DNA from: CAWIXB01 sp963839955 | GTDB lineage: Bacteria > Actinomycetota > Actinomycetes > JACCUZ01 | Assembly: GCA_963839955.1 (NCBI GenBank) | Contig: CAWIXB010000001.1 | Coordinates: forward strand, 1,426,001-1,490,000 | Length of the DNA stretch: 64,000 nt | Direction: 5' to 3' | Part shown: piece after piece, positions 50,912-59,729 of the stretch | How positions within the stretch are numbered: position 1 is the first letter of the stretch | Layout of the letters: the number at the start of each line of letters is the position of its first letter | Position numbers and translations under genes: made by a program | Notes under the pieces: model-generated | Database searches by the model: none | What the model saw: only the letters and a program-made list of their open reading frames with translations | What the model was told of the DNA's origin: nothing

Positions 50912-53134
50912 ATGATGCCGGCACGCTCCACGGTTCTGCTCACCACTGCGGCTGTCGCGGCTGCCCTCGTCGTGACGTCGCCGGCAGCGTCGTCCGCCGA
51001 TCGCCCACGTCCGGGTGGTCAGGCTCCCGGGGCACCGGGCGACAAGGCAACGTGGACGCCCGCGGACAAGCACGGGTTCGGCACCTCCCGCACGCTCGAC
51101 AGCGAGGTGTGGTTCACGCTTCGTCCGGGCCAGCTCAGCGAGATCTTCTACCCCGACCTGGGCACTCCCGCCCTGCGCGACCTCGAGTTCGTCGTCACCG
51201 ACGGCAAAGGGCTGGCCGAACGGACATCGCAGGCAAGCAGCGAGGTGCGCGCCGACGACGCCAAGGTGCCGGCGTTCACCCAGACGGACACCTCGCCCAC
51301 CGGTCGCTGGCGCATGGAGCGTCGCTACATCACCGACCCGGCACGGGACACCGTGCTCGTCGATGTGACATTCCGTTCGCTCACCGGCCGGCCCTACCGC
51401 GTGTACGCCGTCGCCGACCCGAATCTCACCAACGAGGGCGACGACGACCACGCGGCGGTCCGTCGCGGCGATGTCGTCGCGTGGGACGAAAGCTCGGCCA
51501 TGTCGCTGCGCTCCGACCGTCCTCTGGTGAACGGCTCGGTCGGTTTCCTCGGCACCAGCGACCTGCGTACCGACCTGGCCGCCGACGGTGACCAGGACGC
51601 CACCTGGACACAGGCCGATGCGGGAAACGTCGTGCTCGGCGCCCGGCTGGCAGGTGTCACCGGTGTCGGCAGGGGCAACAACAACGCTGCACACCTCGCG
51701 CTGGGCTTCGGATCCGACGCCGCCGCCGCCCGGCAGGCGGCCGCCGGATCCCTGCGGGCCGGCTTCGAGAAGGCCGGGCGCTCGTACGCCGATGGCTGGC
51801 ACGGCTACGCCGACGGGCTGCGTCGTGCTCCGCAAAGCACCAGTGGCCTGACCGACGCATACTGGGCCTCCGTCGTCGTCAACGCCGCCTCGGAGGACAA
51901 GCGCAACCGGGGCGCCTTCATCGCGTCGCCGACGATGCCGTGGGTGTGGGGCCACGAGATCGAGGGGCTCTCCTCGCCGTCGGCCGCCTACCACCTGGTG
52001 TGGTCGCGCGACCTCTACCAGCACGCGACCGCGCTGATCGCCGCCGGCGACACCGCTGCCGCCCAGCGCGCACTGGACTTCCTGCTCTTCCGCCAGCAAC
52101 TCCCCGACGGCTCCTTCCCGCAGAACTCCGACGTCGAGGGCCGCATGGTCTGGGACAACCTCCAGCTCGACGAGGTCGCGCTCCCACTGGTGCTCGCGCA
52201 ACAGCTCGGCCGCAGCGACAGCCGCACGTACGAAGCGGTGAAACGCTCGGCGGACTTCCTCCTCAGCTTCACCCGCTCCGACGACTTCGGTCCGCACTCC
52301 GCGCCCTGGTCGCCCCAGGAGCGGTGGGAGAACCAGAGCGGCTTCTCGCCCGGCACCATCGCCGCGGAGATCGCCGGGCTCATCTGCGCCGCCGACATCG
52401 CCCGAAAGGTCGGCGACACCGCCTCGGCGAACCGCTGGCTCGCGACCGCCCACGACTGGGCCGACCGGGTCGAGGGCTGGACGAAGACGACCACCGGGCC
52501 GCTCGACCCCGATCCTTACTACCTGCGCCTGACCAAGGACGGCAACCCCAACAGCGGGGCGACGTACAACGTGGGCGACGGCGGGGGCACCTACGACCAG
52601 CGCCGGGTCGTCGACCCGAGCTTCCTCGAGTTGGTGCGGCTGGGCATCAAACCCGCCGACGACGCGGTCATCCGCAACACCATCGAGGTCGTCGACCGCG
52701 AGCTCGGCTACACCACGCCGGACGGCCGCCAGTTCTGGCACCGCTTCACCGACGACGGCTACGGCGAGGACGCCCAGGGCGGCCCGTGGCGGCTGGGAAC
52801 GCCCAACGAGCAGGCCACCATCGGGCGGGTCTGGCCGATCTTCGCCGGGGAGCGCGGCGAGTACGAGCTGCTCGCGGGCGAGGGCAACCCGCTCGACCGG
52901 CTCCGCGACATGGCCGCCGCAGCCAACGACGGCGGGATGGTCGCCGAGCAGGTCTGGGACGAGCACCCCCCGTCCGGTTCGCCCGGTTTCACCCCCGGCG
53001 AGGGGACGTTCTCGGCCACCCCGCTCACCTGGTCGCACGCCCAGCTGGTCCGGCTGGCCTGGTCGATCGATGCCGGGGAGCCGGTCGAGCGTCCAGCCGT
53101 TGTCACCTGCGAGCTCCTTCGTGAGCGCTGCTGA
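50912..53134 (+). CDS. Secreted GH15 glucoamylase/glucodextranase
   Basis: 740 residues. A signal peptide is at 1-30 (VLLTTAAVAAALVVTSPAAS). An N-terminal beta-sandwich of the glucodextranase/GH15 type follows (FGTSRTLDSEVWFTLRPGQL; SEIFYPDLGTPALRDLEFVV). The (alpha/alpha)6 barrel has YHLVWSRDLYQHATALI, GSFPQNSDVEGRMVWDNLQL then DEVALPL (general acid Glu) and a C-terminal PLTWSHAQLVRLAWS. It should release glucose from the ends of alpha-glucans outside the cell. The start is ATG 50912 or 50915, both after GGAAGG. Confidence 0.91.
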   Translation: MMPARSTVLLTTAAVAAALVVTSPAASSADRPRPGGQAPGAPGDKATWTPADKHGFGTSRTLDSEVWFTLRPGQLSEIFYPDLGTPALRDLEFVVTDGKGLAERTSQASSEVRADDAKVPAFTQTDTSPTGRWRMERRYITDPARDTVLVDVTFRSLTGRPYRVYAVADPNLTNEGDDDHAAVRRGDVVAWDESSAMSLRSDRPLVNGSVGFLGTSDLRTDLAADGDQDATWTQADAGNVVLGARLAGVTGVGRGNNNAAHLALGFGSDAAAARQAAAGSLRAGFEKAGRSYADGWHGYADGLRRAPQSTSGLTDAYWASVVVNAASEDKRNRGAFIASPTMPWVWGHEIEGLSSPSAAYHLVWSRDLYQHATALIAAGDTAAAQRALDFLLFRQQLPDGSFPQNSDVEGRMVWDNLQLDEVALPLVLAQQLGRSDSRTYEAVKRSADFLLSFTRSDDFGPHSAPWSPQERWENQSGFSPGTIAAEIAGLICAADIARKVGDTASANRWLATAHDWADRVEGWTKTTTGPLDPDPYYLRLTKDGNPNSGATYNVGDGGGTYDQRRVVDPSFLELVRLGIKPADDAVIRNTIEVVDRELGYTTPDGRQFWHRFTDDGYGEDAQGGPWRLGTPNEQATIGRVWPIFAGERGEYELLAGEGNPLDRLRDMAAAANDGGMVAEQVWDEHPPSGSPGFTPGEGTFSATPLTWSHAQLVRLAWSIDAGEPVERPAVVTCELLRERC

Positions 53135-53143
53135 GCGTCTCAC
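53121..53143 (+). terminator. Hairpin over the GH15 stop codon
   Basis: GTGAGCGCT pairs with AGCGTCTCAC with a one-base bulge and a GCTG loop. It overlaps the stop codon and is 75 bases before the next start, so it is a plausible terminator. Confidence 0.4.
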
Positions 53144-53217
53144 CGGTTTCCGGCCAGGCTCCTACACCTGGGCCCAAGATCGGTCGATAGCACCCGGGAC
53201 TACCACCGGGAAGGGCG

Positions 53218-55560
53218 ATGGCGGCACAGGCGGAGCCTCGACGCACCGCCAGCTGGGTCTTTGACAACACTGTGTTCGCCGGCGGTGCCGTCATCGGGCT
53301 GCTGGCGCTCGTCAGCATGCTCCGCGACGACCAGTACGACGTTACGTGGCTGATCGCCGCGCTCGTGAGCGCCCCCGTCATCGCCTTGATGAGCCGTTTC
53401 CCGCTCGTCCTGGACCGGTCGACGGGCGGCATCGAGGTGGGTTTCGACTCCTCGGTCCTCGTCTTCCTGGCCTGCTTCATGGACGCCGTTCCCGCCCTCG
53501 CGATCTGGACCGCGGGGCAGGTCCTCTCGCAGCTGACCAACTCCAAGCGGCCGCAGGTCCAGCGGTTCAACATCGGCATCGGCATCCTCTCCGGCTACGC
53601 CGCGCTTGTCGTGATGCGTGCCATCAGCCCTCTGGACGAGACGTCGCCGCGCGAGCTGCTCGCTGTCGGCCTGGGCTGCGCGGTTTACTTCGCCGTCGAC
53701 TACATCGTGTCCGGGGTGTCGATCGGGATCGAGGAGGGCAGCTCGGCCACCGCGGCCCTTCGCCACGGCAGTGGGCTGGCGGCGCTCGGCGTCTTCGTCT
53801 CCATCGACAGCCTGGGCTATCTCGGCGCCCTCGTCGTCCGTGCGTTCCCGGCCTGGGCCAGCATCCTGCTTGCGGTTCCCTTGCTTACCATCCTGGTCGC
53901 CACCCGTGCCCTTGCCCGTGGCAACGAGCACCGCCGACGCCTCGCCGGTCTCTTCGACGCCGCGGCGGCGGCGCAGGGGCTCCACACCGCCGAAGAGCTC
54001 GAGGAGGTGCTGCGCGTCCACGTGCGTGCGGTGGTCCAGAGCGGTACGGCGCAACTCGGCGAGGCGCCGCCATCGGCCAAGGAAGTGGGCGCGCGAGTCC
54101 GGACCGGAGCCACCGACCTGTGGCTGGTCGCCCCCGCCGTCCACCGCGCCCGGGCCTCCGTGCAAGCCGACCGCAAGGCTCTGGAGGCGCTGGCCGCCGT
54201 CGCCGAAGAGGCGTTCTCCCGGCTCTCCCTCGTCGGCGAGATGGGCTACCTGGCCCGACACGACGCCCTGACCTCGCTGCCCAACCGGACCCTCTTCCTC
54301 GACCGCGTCGAGCACGCGGTCGCGCGCAGCCGACGTGCCGACGGCAGCATCGCGGTGCTCTTCCTCGACCTGGACGGCTTCAAGGCCGTCAACGACCGCT
54401 TCGGCCACGCCGAGGGCGACGAGCTGCTCAAGACCGTGGCGTCGCGCCTGATCAGCCGGGTGCGAGCCGGCGACACGGTCGCCCGGCTCGGTGGCGACGA
54501 GTTCGCGGTGCTCGTCGAGAACGTGCAGGACGCAGCCGAGGTCGAGGCACTGTGTGGCCGCCTGCTCGCGGCGATGCGCGCCGAGATCATGATCTCCGGC
54601 CACGACGTGGTCGTGGGCACCAGCATCGGGGTGGCACTCGCGAGCCCCGACGACGACGCGGCCGGGCTGTTGCGCAACGCGGACATGGCGATGTACCGCG
54701 CCAAGGCGCTGGGCAAGGACCGGTTCTTCGTCTACCAGTCATCGCTGCGCGAGGAGAGCATCATCCGCCTCGAGCTCATCGAGGAGCTTCGCTCTGCCAT
54801 CGCCACCGACCTCGTCGTCCACTACCAGCCGGTGTTCGACCTCACGACCAACCGCATCGACGGCATGGAGGCTCTGGTGCGCTGGCGCCGCAACGGGGTG
54901 CTCGTCGCGCCGGACGTCTTCATCCCGGCGGCCGAGGAGAGCGGTCTGGTCGTCGAGCTCGGGCAGCAGGTCCTCGCCCAGGTGATGGAAGACGTGCCCT
55001 CGCTCGTGCAGGCGGCAGGACACCCGCTGAACATCGGCGTCAACATGTCCGCCCACCAGCTCCGCGAGACGGCGTGGGGCGTCCAGGTCCGCGAGGCCGT
55101 CCGCATGCTCGGCGACAGCCAGCTGGTGCTCGAGATGACCGAGACCGTGCTCGTCGAGAACGACGACGAGACGCGCGGGGCGCTGCACGAGCTCAAGGCG
55201 GCCGGGGCGCTGCTGGCCATCGACGACTTCGGTGTCGGGTTCTCCTCCATCGGCTACCTCCAGCACCTCCCGGTCGACATTCTGAAGATCGACCGCAGTT
55301 TCACCGGCACCATCGACACCGACCCGCGGGCGGCGGCCCTGCTCGAGGCGATCCTGGTCATGGGCGCGGCGCTCGACCTGAGGGTGGTCGCCGAGGGCAT
55401 CGAGCGCGGCGCGCAGGTGGAGCGGCTGCGCCAGGCGGGCTGTTCGCTCGCGCAGGGCTTCCTGTTCGCCCGCCCGCAGGCCCTGCCCGACGCGCGGGTC
55501 ACCCTTCGTCGCGACGCGACCCGGCACCGGGCGTCGGTCCTCGCGCAGACCGCCGTCTGA
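53218..55560 (+). CDS. Membrane-bound GGDEF-EAL cyclic-di-GMP protein
   Basis: 780 residues. About seven N-terminal membrane helices (15-235; FAGGAVIGLLALVSMLRDDQ first) form a MASE-like sensor, followed by a short linker. The GGDEF domain has DALTSLPNRTLFLD, ARLGGDEFAVL (active-site GGDEF intact) and NADMAMYRAK. The EAL domain has DGMEALVRW (EAL intact), VNMSAHQLRE, DDFGVGFSSIGYLQHLPVDI, KIDRSF and VAEGIE. Both halves look catalytically competent, so it may make or hydrolyse c-di-GMP according to the membrane signal. No RxxD inhibitory site was obvious before GGDEF. It is monocistronic. Confidence 0.93.
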   Translation: MAAQAEPRRTASWVFDNTVFAGGAVIGLLALVSMLRDDQYDVTWLIAALVSAPVIALMSRFPLVLDRSTGGIEVGFDSSVLVFLACFMDAVPALAIWTAGQVLSQLTNSKRPQVQRFNIGIGILSGYAALVVMRAISPLDETSPRELLAVGLGCAVYFAVDYIVSGVSIGIEEGSSATAALRHGSGLAALGVFVSIDSLGYLGALVVRAFPAWASILLAVPLLTILVATRALARGNEHRRRLAGLFDAAAAAQGLHTAEELEEVLRVHVRAVVQSGTAQLGEAPPSAKEVGARVRTGATDLWLVAPAVHRARASVQADRKALEALAAVAEEAFSRLSLVGEMGYLARHDALTSLPNRTLFLDRVEHAVARSRRADGSIAVLFLDLDGFKAVNDRFGHAEGDELLKTVASRLISRVRAGDTVARLGGDEFAVLVENVQDAAEVEALCGRLLAAMRAEIMISGHDVVVGTSIGVALASPDDDAAGLLRNADMAMYRAKALGKDRFFVYQSSLREESIIRLELIEELRSAIATDLVVHYQPVFDLTTNRIDGMEALVRWRRNGVLVAPDVFIPAAEESGLVVELGQQVLAQVMEDVPSLVQAAGHPLNIGVNMSAHQLRETAWGVQVREAVRMLGDSQLVLEMTETVLVENDDETRGALHELKAAGALLAIDDFGVGFSSIGYLQHLPVDILKIDRSFTGTIDTDPRAAALLEAILVMGAALDLRVVAEGIERGAQVERLRQAGCSLAQGFLFARPQALPDARVTLRRDATRHRASVLAQTAV

Positions 55561-55637
55561 GTTTCGAGCCCGAGGGTGCCCGACGCCGGCCGGAATTCGT
55601 CCTCTGTCGATGTTCGGGCCACCCGGATGTGGGGTAA

Positions 55638-55659
55638 CCTACGGTAACGTAACCGTAGG
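55638..55659. promoter_or_regulatory. Near-perfect 22-bp palindrome, candidate TetR-type operator of the desaturase gene
   Basis: CCTACGGTAAC is followed directly by GTAACCGTAGG, an inverted repeat with a single mismatched pair. It lies 31 bases upstream of the desaturase GTG, overlapping where the promoter must be. TACGGTAA/TTACCGTA-like arms recur upstream of actinobacterial desaturase genes controlled by TetR repressors. Confidence 0.6.
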
Positions 55660-55690
55660 GTTAGTCGACCGCCACCTTGGAGGAACGCCC

Positions 55691-56656
55691 GTGACCGTCG
55701 CACCCGAGCGGCTGAGCCAGACCGACCTGCTCCGCGAGCTGGAGCCCGTCGTGGAGGCCAACCTGGAGCGCCACCTGACGGTGGCCAAGGAGTGGATGCC
55801 CCACGAGTACGTCCCGTGGAGTGAGGGCCGGAACTTCGACGGGGTGCTCGGCGGCGAAGCCTGGGACCCCTCGCAGTCGAAGGTCTCCGACGTCGCCCGC
55901 ACCAGCCTCATCGTGAACCTGCTCACCGAGGACAACCTGCCGAGCTACCACCACGAGATCGCCACCGTGTTCGGACGCGACGGCGCCTGGGGGACCTGGG
56001 TGCACCGGTGGACAGCCGAAGAGGGCCGCCACGGCATGGCCATCCGCGACTACCTGCTGGCCACCCGCGCCGTCGACCCCGTCAAGCTGGAGCGGGCTCG
56101 GATGACGCACATGGGCGCGGGCTTCGAGTCCGACAACCACGACGACCTGCTGCGCTCACTGGCGTACGTGTCGTTCCAGGAGCTGGCTACGCGCATCTCC
56201 CACCGCAACACCGGGAAGCTGACCGCCGATCCGGTGTGCGAGGCGCTCCTCACCCGCATCTCGCTGGACGAGAACCTGCACATGCTCTTCTACCGCAACC
56301 TGCTCGGCGCGGCGCTGAAGGCGGCACCCAGTCAGACCATGCGCGCCATCGCCGAGGTGGTGCGGACCTTCCAGATGCCGGGCTACACGATCGAGGACTT
56401 CACCCGTAAGTCCGTGCAGATCGCCCTGGCGGGTGTTTACGACCTGCGCATCCACCGCGACGAGGTGCTCGCACCGATCCTGCGCATCTGGGACGTGTTC
56501 GAGGTCGCGGGGCTCGACGCCGACGGCGAGAAGGCCCGCCAGGAGCTCGCGGACATGCTCGAGGGTCTCGAGTCCTCAGCCGCGCGCTTCGAGGACAAGC
56601 GCGACCGGCACCGCGAGCGGCTCGCTGCCCGAGGGCACACGTTCGAGCAGGTCTGA
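55691..56656 (+). CDS. Acyl-ACP (stearoyl-ACP) desaturase family protein
   Basis: 321 residues from GTG 55691, with GGAGG upstream. Diiron ligands fit the soluble desaturases: LLTEDNLPSYHHEIATVFG, TAEEGRHGMAIRDYL (ExxRH form), RISLDENLHMLFYRNLL (DENxH) and AYVSFQELATRISHRNTGKL. It is expected to introduce a cis double bond into ACP-bound fatty acids with ferredoxin and oxygen, as for mycobacterial DesA proteins. A 22-bp palindrome precedes it. Its last 81 bases overlap the end of copD on the other strand. Confidence 0.92.
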   Translation: MTVAPERLSQTDLLRELEPVVEANLERHLTVAKEWMPHEYVPWSEGRNFDGVLGGEAWDPSQSKVSDVARTSLIVNLLTEDNLPSYHHEIATVFGRDGAWGTWVHRWTAEEGRHGMAIRDYLLATRAVDPVKLERARMTHMGAGFESDNHDDLLRSLAYVSFQELATRISHRNTGKLTADPVCEALLTRISLDENLHMLFYRNLLGAALKAAPSQTMRAIAEVVRTFQMPGYTIEDFTRKSVQIALAGVYDLRIHRDEVLAPILRIWDVFEVAGLDADGEKARQELADMLEGLESSAARFEDKRDRHRERLAARGHTFEQV

Positions 56657-57787
56657 GCCCGCCGCTGCAGTGACCTGCGGCCCGGGCATGGCATGGCCGT
56701 GGCCGTCGCCGCCCGGTGTCGGTGTCCGGGACAGCCCGACGGCGAGCGCCACGGTCGCGGCCATCACCACCAGCTCGACCGCGGCGACGGCGAGGAACAC
56801 TCTGGCGGCCTCGCGCCGGCTGCGCACGGAGTCGCCGCTGTCTGCAACGGCCGCGACGGTCCGGTGTCGGTGCCACCAGCCGAGTCCACCGAGCGCGCCC
56901 AGCGCGACCACCTTCGCGAGCACGAGTCGGCCGTACGACGACGAGAACAGTGGCTCGAGGCCGCCCAGCCGGATGACGGCGTTGACGACCCCGCTCACTG
57001 CGACGGCCACGAAGCACCACAGCGCCAGCGCGCTGAACCGGGGAACGGCCTGGCGGAGCCCTTCGCTCGTCGTCGTCGCCAGCCAGGCGAGCGCGCCCAG
57101 CCCGCCTACCCAGAGGGAGGCCGCGACGATGTGCACGAGCAGGCTGCCCACGGCCATCTCGTGCTTGGCCAGCGAACCGGAGTGACCGGTGAACGCTGGC
57201 GGGGCGAGGGCCATCACCGCCACGTACGTCGCCACGGCCGCGTGCCCAAACGTCGTGCTCGCCCGGGCAAGTACGGCGGCGAGCACGACCAGGACGGCCT
57301 GGACGGCGAGGCCGCGCCCCTGAGCGGTCTGGCTCAGCACACTGCGCAGCAGGTCGGGCGCGAGGGCATCCCCGGGTGGCACGCCGAGCAGATCGGAGGA
57401 CGTGAGGGCCGTCTCGACGACCACGGCCAGCAGCCAGACGAGCGCTGCCCGCGCCGCCAGCCGAGCGGTGTGCTCGGCGTCGCCGTCCAGCCGGCCGGTG
57501 CCCTGCGGAAGCAGCAACGCCGCCACCAGCAGCAAGCCGACGGTGGCGAGCCCGGCCACCTGGGCGACCAACCGGGCCAGGGGCAGTCCCCACCCCGTGA
57601 CCGGCCCGGCGTCGGGCAGCCCGGCAGGCGCCGGCTCCGGTGCGCCGCCACCCACGAGGAGGACGACGAGCAGGACCGCGACCGCGACGAGTCCGGTCCC
57701 GACGGCCCAGCGGGCGAGGTCGCCGCGTGAGGGCCCCTCCCGGCCGCGTCCCGAGACGCGTCGCGTACGCCGGCCGGTGAGGCTCAT
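56576..57787 (-). CDS. copD: CopD family copper-import membrane protein
   Basis: 403 residues with about eight membrane helices. CopD signatures include VGSLLVHIVAASLWVGGLGA LAWL with the conserved His and Trp, FSALALWCFVAVAVSGVVNA and YGRLVLAKVVALGALGGLGW WHRHR, plus a His-rich C-terminal loop (DGHGHAMPGP). It should move copper inwards from CopC. The start overlaps copC by four bases. Its C-terminal 27 codons run antisense into the desaturase gene, an unusual convergent overlap. Confidence 0.88.
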   Translation of the reverse strand: MSLTGRRTRRVSGRGREGPSRGDLARWAVGTGLVAVAVLLVVLLVGGGAPEPAPAGLPDAGPVTGWGLPLARLVAQVAGLATVGLLLVAALLLPQGTGRLDGDAEHTARLAARAALVWLLAVVVETALTSSDLLGVPPGDALAPDLLRSVLSQTAQGRGLAVQAVLVVLAAVLARASTTFGHAAVATYVAVMALAPPAFTGHSGSLAKHEMAVGSLLVHIVAASLWVGGLGALAWLATTTSEGLRQAVPRFSALALWCFVAVAVSGVVNAVIRLGGLEPLFSSSYGRLVLAKVVALGALGGLGWWHRHRTVAAVADSGDSVRSRREAARVFLAVAAVELVVMAATVALAVGLSRTPTPGGDGHGHAMPGPQVTAAAGSDLLERVPSGSEPLAVPVALVLEARG

Positions 57788-58320
57788 CGGGACCTCGACG
57801 TGGACGGGTCACGACGGTGCGCGGTCAGCAGGAGGAGGCCGCCCACCAACGCGGCCGCGGCGATGCCGCCCGCGACCCACCCGCGGCCGGCGCCGCCACT
57901 CTCGCCGACCGAGCCGGGCGGTGCGTCGGAGCCCGCCGTCGGGTCGGCCGCCGTTCTCAGCGTGAACGCCGCCGTGTCCGTGACCGGGTGTCCGTCGGCC
58001 GACAGGGCGCGTACCGCGACTCGGTAGCCGCCGGCCGCGGTCGAGTCGACGGCGACGGTTGCCGTGTTGTCGACGACCTGCGTGTCACCGCTGTCGACGC
58101 GCTGACCGTCGGGTCCGGTCACGGTGACGACCGTCTGCCCGCCGAGGTTCTCGTCGAAGGTGAGCACGACGCGCTCCGGTGCCGTCACCACCGTCGAGCC
58201 GTCGGCCGGCGACACCTCGACGAGCTTGGCATGGGCGGACGCGGGCAACCCGCTCACGAGCACGACGGCGACACTCGCGAGGGCGGCGACAAGACCTGAC
58301 GTCGCCCGCCGCGCGGTCAT
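57784..58320 (-). CDS. copC: CopC family copper-binding protein
   Basis: 178 residues. A signal peptide ends ...GLPASA, leaving His as the first mature residue (HAKLVEVSPADGST), the histidine-brace copper ligand; the second ligands lie in SADGHPVTD (Asp, His). A single C-terminal membrane helix (GWVAGGIAAAALVGGLLLLT) anchors it. It hands Cu(II) to CopD. The start overlaps the ycnI stop by four bases (ATGA), and the end overlaps copD similarly. Confidence 0.92.
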   Translation of the reverse strand: MTARRATSGLVAALASVAVVLVSGLPASAHAKLVEVSPADGSTVVTAPERVVLTFDENLGGQTVVTVTGPDGQRVDSGDTQVVDNTATVAVDSTAAGGYRVAVRALSADGHPVTDTAAFTLRTAADPTAGSDAPPGSVGESGGAGRGWVAGGIAAAALVGGLLLLTAHRRDPSTSRSR

Positions 58321-59027
58321 GCCGGCCGCCTCCGCAGGAGCAGCAGGCTCACGGCAAGCGCCGCGAGAGCGACGAGTGCGCCGATGCCGGCCAGCGTCCG
58401 TGCAATGCCGTCGCTGGAGTCTGCGGTGACCGCGTCCCCACTCGTCGTGGTGGGAGCCTCGTCGGCGGGACCGTCCGCGGCGGCGAGGTCAAGGGTCGGC
58501 GCGGGGTGCTCCGGCTCGGCTTTTTCCTCCGTCGCCGTCTCGTCCCACCGCGCGACCTCGCCGTCGTCGTAGGTCTGTACGGCAGGCAGCTCGATGGTGG
58601 TTGCCTCTTCGGGGAACGGCCCGACGCTGAGCTCGAACTCGTCGAACTGCTCGGGGCGCACGCCCTCTCCGCGCTGCGCCGTCCAGGTGACCGTGGAGGC
58701 GACTTCGGTGAGGGTGAAACTGCCGACCTCGACGGGCTTGTCGAGCTTCTTCTTCGTGATCTCCGCGGTCCAGCCGGGCAGCGCCTTGGTGGACACGAAC
58801 GCGAACGGTGTCTCCTCCGGCAGGGTGACCGAGAGCTTCACGGTGCTCGCGGTGTCCGACTCGGTCGGCACCCGGAACACGAGCTTGCCGAACCCTCCGG
58901 GCTTGGCGTCGGGCGAGGAGACGGTGACGTGGGCGCCGGCGGGCAGAGCGCCGACGACGAGGAGAAGGGTGGTGCTCGCCAGCACGGCGAGCACGCGCAG
59001 GGGTGCACGCAGCAAACGGACAGACAT
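58317..59027 (-). CDS. YcnI family copper-associated membrane protein
   Basis: 236 residues from ATG 59027. A signal peptide precedes a mature N-terminal His (GAHVTVSSPDAKPGGFGKLV), the copper ligand of the YcnI/DUF1775 fold, with LPGWTAEITKKKLDKPVEVG and VTWTAQRGEGVRPEQFDEFE following. A C-terminal helix (LAGIGALVALAALAVSLLLL) anchors it. YcnI binds Cu(II) outside the membrane and acts with CopCD in copper acquisition. Its stop overlaps copC by four bases. Confidence 0.9.
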   Translation of the reverse strand: MSVRLLRAPLRVLAVLASTTLLLVVGALPAGAHVTVSSPDAKPGGFGKLVFRVPTESDTASTVKLSVTLPEETPFAFVSTKALPGWTAEITKKKLDKPVEVGSFTLTEVASTVTWTAQRGEGVRPEQFDEFELSVGPFPEEATTIELPAVQTYDDGEVARWDETATEEKAEPEHPAPTLDLAAADGPADEAPTTTSGDAVTADSSDGIARTLAGIGALVALAALAVSLLLLRRRPA

Positions 59028-59061
59028 AGGGGAAAGCCTCTCGAGATGTGGGGACGGGTGC

Positions 59062-59721
59062 TCAGCCTGCGACGGCGAGCGGGGGTCCCCTGCGTGGCTG
59101 GCTTGTCGCCAGCAGCGTCGAGAAGATCGCGAGAGTGCGGTCCACCGGGCCGCGCAGCGAGGGCATGTCCGAGGCCGGCACCGGACCGGTGAGCAGCCGA
59201 GCGGCGCGCACGGGGGCCGCCACCAGGGCGGCGAGCCGCCAGCACCAGGCTTCGCCGCGACGCAGCAGCAGCGCGGTGAGCGCTGTAGCGGCGACGTGGC
59301 CGGCCAGCATCGTGAGCGAAGCGCCCGGCGACATCGCATGGTCGACCAGGGCGTGGCGATGGGCCCCGGCTCCGCCGGCAGGCACCGCCGAAGCCGGGTG
59401 CGCCGAGTCAAGGAGGACGTGGGCCGCCACCTGCGACCCGAGCAGGACGGTGAGGAGCGGAGCCAGCGTCCAGCGGCGACCACTGAGGGCGACGCTCACC
59501 AGCACGCCAGCGGAGCCGAGCACCGCGAGCGGGACGCCGGGGGGCAGCGCGCCACCGCCGACGACATGGCCGAGCAGAGCGAGGCCGGTGGCGCTCAGGC
59601 CGACAACCGAGCCGCGCAGGAGCCGGGCCGGGCCGGTGGTCGGCCAGCCGTTGTCCATGCGCGCCGGGCTCACCGGCGCCAGACTACCGAGGCGAGTTGC
59701 GGACCCTGCAATGGCGGTCAT
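59062..59721 (-). CDS. Membrane protein of unknown function in the copper operon
   Basis: 219 residues with four to five predicted membrane helices (for example LLGHVVGGGALPPGVPLAVL and LAPLLTVLLGSQVAAHVLLD) and a histidine-bearing loop, GGAGAHRHALVDHAMSPG. No characterised domain is recognised. It starts eight bases after the Rieske gene stop, and ycnI follows by 34 bases. The position and His-rich loop suggest a copper-handling partner; ATG 59658 is an alternative start. Confidence 0.75.
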   Translation of the reverse strand: MTAIAGSATRLGSLAPVSPARMDNGWPTTGPARLLRGSVVGLSATGLALLGHVVGGGALPPGVPLAVLGSAGVLVSVALSGRRWTLAPLLTVLLGSQVAAHVLLDSAHPASAVPAGGAGAHRHALVDHAMSPGASLTMLAGHVAATALTALLLRRGEAWCWRLAALVAAPVRAARLLTGPVPASDMPSLRGPVDRTLAIFSTLLATSQPRRGPPLAVAG

Positions 59722-59729
59722 CGGCTCGG

